Shown here piece after piece: positions 50,450 to 57,242 of a stretch of 64,000 nucleotides of DNA. The stretch's first letter is position 1. The number at the start of each line of letters is the position of its first letter. The notes under the pieces were generated by a model. That model had not been told where the DNA came from and did not search any database. It saw only the letters and a list, made by a program, of their open reading frames with translations. Both the position numbers and the translations under genes were made by a program. Location of the stretch: positions 124,001 through 188,000 of the forward strand of contig NZ_JBHTDN010000001.1 of the NCBI RefSeq assembly GCF_042666505.1, given 5' to 3'. The stretch comes from Parapedobacter sp042666505. GTDB lineage: Bacteria > Bacteroidota > Bacteroidia > Sphingobacteriales > Sphingobacteriaceae.

Positions 50450-50914
50450 ATGAATCGATTAGACGATACCCTGGAAATCATCAACGATCTGATAACGGTG
50501 AATGGCCAACGAATATGGAATTATCAGCTTGCATTAAAAGCAAGTAGCAATACTTCTGACTTGGAGTTGCGGGGAATCTTGGAGCAAATTGTTGATCAAA
50601 GCCAGCGTTTTCAGGAAGCGCTGGAGTTGCAATTTCTGGAATTGGCGCACGACCTCCCCAAACGGGGAAACCCAAGCGGGACAATTGTGCGCGCATGGCG
50701 GATTGTCAAAACTTTATTCCCCAAATCGACTCTTATGCCAATCTGCGTTGCTTTTGACAAAGGCGAACGAGCCTTGCTAAAAGCGTATCGTTATGCGGAA
50801 AAACATACATCTACGGCATCTTCTTTACATAAACTAATTGCTATCCAGAAACGTGAATTAGCCGCGTTTTATCACCAATATAAATCGTTATATAGGGAAC
50901 GGCAATTTGTGTAA
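50450..50914 (+). CDS. PA2169-type four-helix-bundle protein, copy 3
   Basis: A 154-residue third paralogue. It keeps INDLITVNGQRIWNYQLAL, LEQIVDQSQRFQEALELQF, SGTIVRAWRIVKTLF, FDKGERALLKAYRYAEK and LHKLIAIQKRELAAFYHQYK. Compared with copy 1 it has fewer acidic residues and ends RQFV. It follows copy 2 by 25 bases. The three together are probably one operon. Known PA2169-type proteins are annotated only as stress-linked or unknown. Confidence 0.8.
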   Translation: MNRLDDTLEIINDLITVNGQRIWNYQLALKASSNTSDLELRGILEQIVDQSQRFQEALELQFLELAHDLPKRGNPSGTIVRAWRIVKTLFPKSTLMPICVAFDKGERALLKAYRYAEKHTSTASSLHKLIAIQKRELAAFYHQYKSLYRERQFV

Positions 50915-50987
50915 TATACTTTTCGCTTTTGTGTGCTATCAACCGTCCGGATCTGATATGAACTTATTGTATCGAATAGTTTAATAT

Positions 50988-51009
50988 GTACAAGACAATT
51001 GTACCTTTG
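50988..51009 (+). promoter_or_regulatory. Promoter with overlapping palindrome before the histidine kinase gene
   Basis: GTACAA-GACAA-TTGTAC (50988-51004) is a perfect inverted repeat, and TACCTTTG (51002-51009), a perfect -7 element, shares its last three bases. TTTA, close to the -33 TTTG, lies 18 bases upstream. A factor bound at the palindrome would control the kinase gene. The leader to the ATG at 51048 is about 35 bases. Confidence 0.45.
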
Positions 51010-51047
51010 TTTTTTAAACAGGCAATGAATGAGCACAATTTGTCTAA

Positions 51048-53042
51048 ATGAAAGAATTAAATGCCGTAGATGACAGTATCTTCAAGGAATTGTTTTTGGC
51101 TTCGCCTATAGCAAGCTACATCTGTAATCGCACCGGGGACATTATTGCGTTCAACGAGGCGGCAGTTTCGCTATGGGGCCAACGTCCTGAACCAGGCGAC
51201 GCTAAATGGTCAGGAGCGGCCGCTGTTTATTATCCAGATGGACGTCCGATGCGTCCAGAAGAAAGTCCGATGGCGGCATTGTTTGATGGCAAGGAAGATG
51301 TTTGCCAGGTGGAATTGGTCATTGAGAGGGCCGATGGCACAAAACGAAATGTTTTAGTCTGTCCGAGACCCATCCGATCATCGACGGGTCAATTGGTCGG
51401 CGCACATAATACCCTGGTTGATATTACTGTGTATAAGCAGTTTGAAGAACGGCAGACCATCCTTTCTGAAATCGTTCAATCATCCAATGATGCCATTGTT
51501 AGCAAAAATCTCAATGGAATTATCATTAGCTGGAACAACGGCGCTCAACGTATTTTTGGCTATTCCGAGAGCGAAATTATCGGCAAATCAATCGAAACAC
51601 TGATTCCAAACCACCTTAAAAGCGAAGAGAAAATCATTCTCCAAGAGATTAGCGAGGGTAGAAAAGTAGATCATTATCAGACCATCCGAGTCACTAAATC
51701 GGGAAAGGAAATACCCGTATCTCTTACAATCTCGCCCATGCGCAACAAACAGGGGCAAATTATAGGTGCTTCCAAAATTGCACGAGACATCTCGGATCAG
51801 ATTCAGCGCGAGCAGACGATCCAGTTCCACGAACAGCAATTGGAAACCTTGCACGCAATTGGGCGGGTGATTTCCGAAAAGCTGGATACGCCATCGATTA
51901 TTCAAACGGTCATTAATTCAACCACGCACCTGGTAGCAGCCGATTTGGGGCTTTGTTTTTATCGGGTAACGGATGAAGAAGGCCGGTCAAAGCTATCGGT
52001 TTCAATAGCAGCATCTGAAATTGCGATTCATCCGGATGAGTATAGCGTCGATTTGGAAGATAGCCTTATCCATGCGGTTTTTTCAGGTGAAGACTCGGTC
52101 AGATTTGACGATGTATGCAAAGTCCCGCATATACTTTCATTGTTTGACTTGCCAAAATACCCTGATCTACCTCGTATTCAACATTGCTTGGCTATCCCCA
52201 TCCGTTCTGTAGATAAATTGTTGATCGGAGCCATGTTTTTTGGATACACGCGCTTTGATCTGTTCAATGCGGCCGACGAAGACATGATGCGGAGCATTGC
52301 ATCCCTCGTTGCGGTCACGTTAGATAACGCATGGCTTTTGGAAGAGGTAAACACCCTGAATCTTAAAAAAAATGAATTCATCGCATTAGCGAGCCATGAA
52401 CTTAAAACCCCGTTGACTACGACGAAGGGATATCTTCAGATATTGGAACGGTCGGAAATTGACCAGGTAGGCCGGCGGTTCCTTACCAAAGCGCTAAAAC
52501 AACTGGAGCGGATCAATGCGTTGATATCGGAACTATTGGATATCTCAAAGATCGAAGCGGGCAAACTGAGTTTTCATCTGGAAACTTTTGACTTGAGCGA
52601 AATGGTACTCGATGTGGTAGAAACGTTTCATTTCAGTAATCAAACCCATACGATTTTTGTCAACAACACCCGGGGAGATTACGTGGTTGAGGCCGATCGG
52701 CAACGCATGGAACAAGTCATGATCAATTTGATAACCAACGCCATAAAATACTCTCCAGATGCAAATAATGTACGTATAACGCTTGAATCATCCCCTCAGG
52801 AGGTAAGCGTACATGTAATGGATGAAGGGATGGGACTGGGCCACGACCAACAGGAGAAAGTGTTTACTCGATTTTATCAGGTTGAAGGGACTTCAAAGAT
52901 GGCTGGATTGGGACTTGGGCTGTATCTCAGTAAAGAGATTATTGATCGGCACGGCGGACACATTGGAGTCAATAGCCGTCTAGGAAAAGGTTCGACCTTT
53001 TATTTTTCGATCCCCCGGCGTCAACCTTCTAAATTTCTTTAA
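51048..53042 (+). CDS. Soluble PAS-PAS-GAF sensor histidine kinase
   Basis: A 664-residue kinase without TM helices. Two PAS domains fill about residues 8-130 (PIASYICNRTGDIIAFNEAA) and 135-260 (SSNDAIVSKNLNGIIISWNNGAQRIFGY); a GAF domain follows (TLHAIGRVISEKLDTPSIIQ to VAVTLDNAW). The HisKA box holds H450 in ASHELKTPLTT. The ATPase part has NLITNAIKYSPDAN, DEGMGLG and GLGLGLYLSKEIIDRHGG. It likely senses an internal redox, light or ligand signal. The response regulator at 53070 follows by 27 bases and is the probable partner. Confidence 0.93.
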   Translation: MKELNAVDDSIFKELFLASPIASYICNRTGDIIAFNEAAVSLWGQRPEPGDAKWSGAAAVYYPDGRPMRPEESPMAALFDGKEDVCQVELVIERADGTKRNVLVCPRPIRSSTGQLVGAHNTLVDITVYKQFEERQTILSEIVQSSNDAIVSKNLNGIIISWNNGAQRIFGYSESEIIGKSIETLIPNHLKSEEKIILQEISEGRKVDHYQTIRVTKSGKEIPVSLTISPMRNKQGQIIGASKIARDISDQIQREQTIQFHEQQLETLHAIGRVISEKLDTPSIIQTVINSTTHLVAADLGLCFYRVTDEEGRSKLSVSIAASEIAIHPDEYSVDLEDSLIHAVFSGEDSVRFDDVCKVPHILSLFDLPKYPDLPRIQHCLAIPIRSVDKLLIGAMFFGYTRFDLFNAADEDMMRSIASLVAVTLDNAWLLEEVNTLNLKKNEFIALASHELKTPLTTTKGYLQILERSEIDQVGRRFLTKALKQLERINALISELLDISKIEAGKLSFHLETFDLSEMVLDVVETFHFSNQTHTIFVNNTRGDYVVEADRQRMEQVMINLITNAIKYSPDANNVRITLESSPQEVSVHVMDEGMGLGHDQQEKVFTRFYQVEGTSKMAGLGLGLYLSKEIIDRHGGHIGVNSRLGKGSTFYFSIPRRQPSKFL

Positions 53043-53069
53043 CTAATTACCGGATTTTAGTTTCGAACT

Positions 53070-53432
53070 ATGAAAAGAACAATCTATGTATTGGAAGATG
53101 ATGCCGATATTGGCGAACTTATTAATTTTCTTCTCACGGAGCAGGGTTATGTGGTCTCTGTGTTTGGCAGTATTGCCGCTTTCAAACGGCACACGGAGCA
53201 CAATGTATTACCTCAATTATTGATTATTGATGTGATGTTGCCTGATGGAAATGGTTTGGACGTTTGCAGAGAATGGAAATCGGCCGATGCCACTCGGCAT
53301 GTTCCGGTATTGGTAATGTCTGCTTACGAAGATTACCGGAACGATAACCGGGCTCAGGATGCGGATGATTTTGTTGGTAAACCATTTGATATAAAGTCGT
53401 TTTTACGGACAGTACAAATGCACTTTCACTAA
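53070..53432 (+). CDS. Single-domain response regulator
   Basis: A 120-residue receiver, almost surely the phosphate target of the kinase just upstream. Acidic pocket E9-D10-D11 in YVLEDDADIG, phosphoacceptor D54 in LLIIDVMLPDGNG, and the late Lys in DDFVGKPFDIKSF are present. There is no output domain, so it may act by protein binding or as part of a phosphorelay with the HPt protein at 1189; that link is speculative. It ends near a long inverted repeat. Confidence 0.93.
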   Translation: MKRTIYVLEDDADIGELINFLLTEQGYVVSVFGSIAAFKRHTEHNVLPQLLIIDVMLPDGNGLDVCREWKSADATRHVPVLVMSAYEDYRNDNRAQDADDFVGKPFDIKSFLRTVQMHFH

Positions 53433-53448
53433 AAAAGCAGACTAAAAT

Positions 53449-53509
53449 GCCCCGCTTTGCACCGGTAATGTACGCCGTGTTTGTTGTGATGGAAAGGTGC
53501 AAAGGGGGC
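53449..53509. repeat. Long imperfect inverted repeat between convergent genes
   Basis: GCCCCGCTTTGCACC (53449-53463) pairs with GGTGCAAAGGGGGC (53496-53509), a 14-bp stem with one bulge around a 32-base loop. It sits between the response regulator and the convergent YciE gene. Without T-runs it is unlike a simple terminator and might be a mobile or palindromic repeat. Confidence 0.6.
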
Positions 53510-53528
53510 TGGGATTATTCAAATACCG

Positions 53529-54044
53529 CTACATTGCCATGTTTGCTTCTTGCATGGCGATTTCTGTCAGTTTGACGTCGGTATTTTTTTCCTCTTCCAG
53601 GGTTTGGCTCAACAATTCGGCTGCTTCACGGTGCTCCATTAAGTTGGCATATGTGACCAAGCAACCATAGCTGGCGATTTCGTAATGTTCAACCTTTTGA
53701 GCCGCTGAAATGAGCGCTGCATCCAGTACCGCTGCATCTTCAAAGCTTTCCATAATTTCGTCAGCTTCATTCAATAAACCCTCCATCGCCTTGCAGGTTT
53801 TTCCTCGCGGAGATAGATTGACAAACGCAAATACCTTTTTGAGTCGCTCCACATGCTCTTCGGTTTGCATACGATGCTCTTCGAAAGCTGCTTTGAGACT
53901 TTCGCCCTCGGCTTTTGTAGCCATCTTTTTCAATCCCTTCAGCAATTGTTTTTCTGCCCCTAAAATGTCGCGGAGTTCGTCCACAAATAATTCATGCAAA
54001 TGCCCATTGGGCATGTTCGAATTGCTTTTTGTTTTGTTTGCCAT
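53529..54044 (-). CDS. YciE/DUF892-family ferritin-like protein
   Basis: A 171-residue ferritin-like helical protein. The family pattern is visible: HLHELFVDELRDILGAEKQLLKGLKKM, LKAAFEEHRMQTEEHVERLKKVF, AALISAAQKVEHYEIASYG and LLSQTLEEEKNTDVKLTEIA. The conserved Glu and His residues of these helices suit a di-iron site, as in YciE-type proteins induced by osmotic or oxidative stress. It lies convergent with the response regulator and adds to the stress content of this block. Confidence 0.92.
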   Translation of the reverse strand: MANKTKSNSNMPNGHLHELFVDELRDILGAEKQLLKGLKKMATKAEGESLKAAFEEHRMQTEEHVERLKKVFAFVNLSPRGKTCKAMEGLLNEADEIMESFEDAAVLDAALISAAQKVEHYEIASYGCLVTYANLMEHREAAELLSQTLEEEKNTDVKLTEIAMQEANMAM

Positions 54045-54094
54045 GATCGTAATATTTAGTTGGTTCTATTTATTATCAGTTTCCATGCCGTTAC

Positions 54095-54113
54095 CGCTAA
54101 TGCGAAATTAGCG
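54095..54113. promoter_or_regulatory. Perfect hairpin upstream of YciE
   Basis: CGCTAAT (54095-54101) and ATTAGCG (54107-54113) form a 7-bp stem with a five-base loop. It lies between the DUF72 gene end and the YciE start on the minus strand. No T-run follows, so it may be a processing site or weak terminator. Confidence 0.35.
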
Positions 54114-54183
54114 CCCACAGTGTCCTCTTTTAGGTGTATCTGTGTCTTCAGAAATCTACTTGGTTTCGCGTTTTTCATACGTT

Positions 54184-54909
54184 TCAGGTGAGAAGTTCAG
54201 CCAAGGTTTTTGCATTATCAACTGCATAAGCCTTTTCGTCATTGTCGAAATAGAAAAATATATCTTTGCCCTTCTGTTTCCACGCTCGGCATCGATCGGC
54301 CCATTCAGACATAGTCGCGTCCGAATATTTACCTTGGTATTTGCCTCCGGGGCCGTGCAAACGGACGTATGCAAAGTCAGCTGTAATTTCAATAGGAGAT
54401 TGGTGACCCGCCAATTCATAGATACAGAATGCGCAATTATGGTGGCGGAGGACTTCGTAAACGCCGGGTACATACCAATCCTGATTTCTGAACTCGAATG
54501 CGTAACGATATCCCTTCGGTAGTATCTCTGCAAAATTCGACAAACGATCGAGATTTAATTTCCAAGAGGGGGGTAATTGAAACAAAAAGGGACCTAATTT
54601 CTTTCCGAGATGGTTAGCTAGTTGGACGAAATCTCTGGTGTATTCGGCTACTTCATTAAGCTTTTTTAAATGTGTTATATAGCGGTTTGCTTTTACGGCA
54701 AACAGGAAATCCGTTGGTACCTGATCTTTCCAGTTGTTGAAGGTACTTTCGCTGGGTAGCCGGTAAAATGAATTGTTGATTTCAACCGTATAAAACGACT
54801 TGCTATAAAAGGATAGCTGATCACGTTCTTTCAGCTTTTCGGGATAGAAAACTCCCTTCCAATGCTTATAATGCCAGCCCGATGTACCGATATAGATCTT
54901 TGTCGCCAC
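54184..54909 (-). CDS. DUF72 (YecE-like) TIM-barrel protein
   Basis: A 242-residue protein of the DUF72 family, starting KIYIGTSGWHYKHWKGVFYP with the conserved GTSGW-x-Y. Further conserved parts are YTVEINNSFYRLPS, FLFAVKANRYITHLKKL, LGPFLFQLPPSWK, YAFEFRNQDWY and FAYVRLHGPGGKYQGKYSD. No ATG is in frame, so the start is GTG at 54909 or TTG at 54912. The biochemical role is not known; members are often near stress and repair genes. It follows the small protein at 54929 by about 20 bases. Confidence 0.9.
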   Translation of the reverse strand: MATKIYIGTSGWHYKHWKGVFYPEKLKERDQLSFYSKSFYTVEINNSFYRLPSESTFNNWKDQVPTDFLFAVKANRYITHLKKLNEVAEYTRDFVQLANHLGKKLGPFLFQLPPSWKLNLDRLSNFAEILPKGYRYAFEFRNQDWYVPGVYEVLRHHNCAFCIYELAGHQSPIEITADFAYVRLHGPGGKYQGKYSDATMSEWADRCRAWKQKGKDIFFYFDNDEKAYAVDNAKTLAELLT

Positions 54910-54928
54910 CAAATCGATGTATGTATGG

Positions 54929-55168
54929 TTATCCCCTGTGTTGAATAATACGAGCCCCCAGTTGTTGAACGATTTCAGGGGAAAAATTCCCCCAGATCTG
55001 CACCCATTCTCCCGAGGGTTCCTGTCTCAGTTGGCTGATAGAAGTCCCGTCGAGAAAACAATGGTAAATGGGAATCCCATCCGTGGTTTGTTCCGGCCGA
55101 ACGAGCACAGGCCTATCCGTCAGTCTTCCTGGCAAGATAATTTCAAACGTATCTTCGGATTTTTCCAT
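54929..55168 (-). CDS. Small hypothetical protein, paralogue of 49090-49326
   Basis: A 79-residue protein from the ATG at 55168 (MEKSEDTFEIILPGRLTDRP). Its C-terminal block GEWVQIWGNFSPEIVQQLGARI aligns with GEWEVIDDDIHPEIISAIGDAL in the protein at 49090; the shared positions are GEW, PEI, and IG or LG. It sits between the atypical LuxR regulator (11-base gap) and the DUF72 gene. A small strand-helix domain without known function is expected. Confidence 0.65.
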   Translation of the reverse strand: MEKSEDTFEIILPGRLTDRPVLVRPEQTTDGIPIYHCFLDGTSISQLRQEPSGEWVQIWGNFSPEIVQQLGARIIQHRG

Positions 55169-55179
55169 GGTCAATGTTA

Positions 55180-55827
55180 TCAGTTTAATACCCCTTGTTG
55201 CAGCGCAATACGAATTACCGTGCCGATGTCGGGCGCGCCCGTCTTTTGCAGTAGACTTTCCCGGTATTTGAGAATGGTCCGCTTATTCGTAAAGAGTTGA
55301 TAAGCGATTTCTTGGTTCGAATACCCTTCGAGGATAAGTTTCAAGATTTGTTCTTCTCTTGGAGAAAATTCTACGGTCTGCCCATTTCTACCGAAATCCG
55401 TTGCGGTAATAGATTCCAGCACTTTTAAATACAGCGCTGTACAGATATACGTATTACCGCTAAGGATGTGTTTAATGGCAAAAACAAGTTCATCTTTGTT
55501 GGCCTCGTTTACAATGTATCCATCCGCGCCGGACTTTACTATACTAAGGATATCTTCGTTGTATTCAATTCCCGACAAAACAAGAACCTTCACCTTTGGA
55601 GCTCTTTGCTTTAACGAAATGATGTATCCCGGACTGCCATCAAGAAATGCATGGTCAATAACCAATAAATTAATGGTGGGCTTAGATAAAAGCGCTGTCG
55701 CAATGTCCTCTCGTTTAGAGACAATTTCTGCAAAAGTGAAATCGGGCTCTTGGCTTAGTAACGCAACGATGCCATCTCGGGCGAGTGTTTGAGGCGAAGC
55801 CCAAATGATTTTTGCTGAGTCTTCCAT
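55180..55827 (-). CDS. LuxR-type response regulator with a degenerate receiver
   Basis: A 215-residue regulator. The receiver keeps D58 (LLVIDHAFLDG) but the acidic pair that holds magnesium is replaced by Ser11 and Pro12 (IIWASPQTLARDG), and the conserved Lys is Asn107 (GYIVNEA). It may therefore act without phosphorylation. The C-terminal LuxR helix-turn-helix is intact (FSPREEQILKLILEGYSNQEIAYQLF, RTILKYRESLLQKTGA). The start ATG at 55827 is preferred; another Met lies five codons upstream. It is not next to a kinase. Confidence 0.88.
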   Translation of the reverse strand: MEDSAKIIWASPQTLARDGIVALLSQEPDFTFAEIVSKREDIATALLSKPTINLLVIDHAFLDGSPGYIISLKQRAPKVKVLVLSGIEYNEDILSIVKSGADGYIVNEANKDELVFAIKHILSGNTYICTALYLKVLESITATDFGRNGQTVEFSPREEQILKLILEGYSNQEIAYQLFTNKRTILKYRESLLQKTGAPDIGTVIRIALQQGVLN

Positions 55828-56250
55828 AATCTTATCCTTCAATCGTTAAATAGTTCTTCGTTTTCAGTCGTAAGGAATACGTTTCAACGGTTATAAAGGT
55901 TTTAGTTTTTTTAAGATACTTTCCCTTAATCGACAAGGAGTTTGCTTTTTAGTACATTGAAGAATGGTAGACCAAACTACCCTAAAAACAGGCCAAAGCA
56001 ACTTTATGAAAATGTTTATACATGCCAAGCAAACTGCTTTTTGCGATAACGATCAGTAGGTAAGTGCTTTGTCTCTAGATGGAAGCGGGTCAGGTAAATA
56101 ATTTTTCCCCTATTCGATGAGGTGGTACATCGCTTGACTCCCATTCCTTGTCGGATTTGGTATTTCCTTCACTTTGTATATAAAGGTATACGGTGATGGT
56201 GGATGTCGCCTACAAGTGTCTCTCATATTAATAAAAATAATAAAGCCGCA
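55828..56250. other. Long spacer between regulator and glycan cluster
   Basis: About 420 bases without a secure gene, between the divergent LuxR-type regulator and the first glycosyltransferase. One 31-codon frame (ATG at 55964, TAG at 56057-56059) is open on the plus strand, but has no ribosome site. The region is AT-rich. No consensus -33/-7 pair is evident in either direction, though promoters for both flanking genes must lie here. Confidence 0.5.
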
Positions 56251-57231
56251 ATGAACGCAAGCAATCGACGACTGCATATTTTTACGTGGCATGTACACGG
56301 AAGCTACCTGTATTATTTAGCGCAGGGAAATTACGAACTTTATATACCGGTAAATAAAGAACGTACAGAAGGTTATTACGGTCGGGGAAAAACGTTCCCT
56401 TTCGGATCCAATGTACATGAGGTGGATGTTAACGATGTGCCGTTGCTCGACCTCGACCTCATTCTGTTTCAAACCACCGCGAACTATCAACAGGATCAAT
56501 ACGATGTGCTATCGCCGAGCCAGCGTGAATTACCGAAAATTTTTTTACAGCACGACCCACCCTGGGGGCATCCTACAGACACGGCGCATATCGCATGCGG
56601 AAGTGACGTCACCTTGGTTCACGTAACGTATTTCAATAAATTGATGTGGGACAACGGCCAATTGGATGCACGGGTTATCGAACACGGTGTCGTGGATAAC
56701 GGATATACCTACAGCGGAGAACTGAATAAGGGACTGGTAATTATCAATAACCTGCCCAAACGCGGACGCATGTTGGGGTTTGACCTCTTTTTGGAACTGC
56801 GTAAGCAGATCCCTCTCGATTTGGTAGGCATGGGGGCTGGCTCCTATGGGCTGCCTGAAGTACTGCATCCTCAATTGCCGGCATTTGCTGGCAAATACCG
56901 ATTTATGTTTAACCCCATTCGCTATACCAGCATGGGGCTGGCGGTATGTGAGGCCATGACCTATGGGATGCCCATAATCGGTTTGGCTACCACGGAAATG
57001 GTGCGGCATATCCGCGACGGATTCAATGGCTTTTTAGATCTCAATCCGAAAGGCCTCGTCGATAAAATGACTCTTTTGCTTGAAAATCCAGATCTCGCTA
57101 AGTCTATGGGAACCAATGCCCGTCGCTACGCACTGGAGAACTTTAACATCCAACGGTTTGTGCAGGAGTGGGAAAACCTGTTTAGACAAGTGATTGATAA
57201 GCAATTCATAACAAGCTTACATAGCTTTTAG
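56251..57231 (+). CDS. Glycosyltransferase (GT-B fold, GT4-like)
   Basis: A 326-residue enzyme from the ATG at 56251 (MNASNRRLHIFTWHVHGSYL). The GT-B second half has FNPIRYTSMGLAVCEAMTYGMPIIGLATTEMVRHIRDGFNGF, the usual donor-binding region with an E-x-M-x-x-G-x-P core, and LAKSMGTNARRYALENF. The first half (YYGRGKTFPFGSNV; HDPPWGHPTDTAH) is not typical of a named family. An ATG at 56203 would add 16 residues. It is the first gene of the glycan cluster, 11 bases before the GT4-GmhA fusion. Confidence 0.82.
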   Translation: MNASNRRLHIFTWHVHGSYLYYLAQGNYELYIPVNKERTEGYYGRGKTFPFGSNVHEVDVNDVPLLDLDLILFQTTANYQQDQYDVLSPSQRELPKIFLQHDPPWGHPTDTAHIACGSDVTLVHVTYFNKLMWDNGQLDARVIEHGVVDNGYTYSGELNKGLVIINNLPKRGRMLGFDLFLELRKQIPLDLVGMGAGSYGLPEVLHPQLPAFAGKYRFMFNPIRYTSMGLAVCEAMTYGMPIIGLATTEMVRHIRDGFNGFLDLNPKGLVDKMTLLLENPDLAKSMGTNARRYALENFNIQRFVQEWENLFRQVIDKQFITSLHSF

Positions 57232-57242
57232 AACGATATATC

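Noticed and set aside
56203..56250. Upstream ATG for the first glycosyltransferase
   Set aside because: It would add a 16-residue polar Asn/Lys-rich leader with no family match. The ATG at 56251 begins the normal sequence, though the upstream start cannot be excluded.
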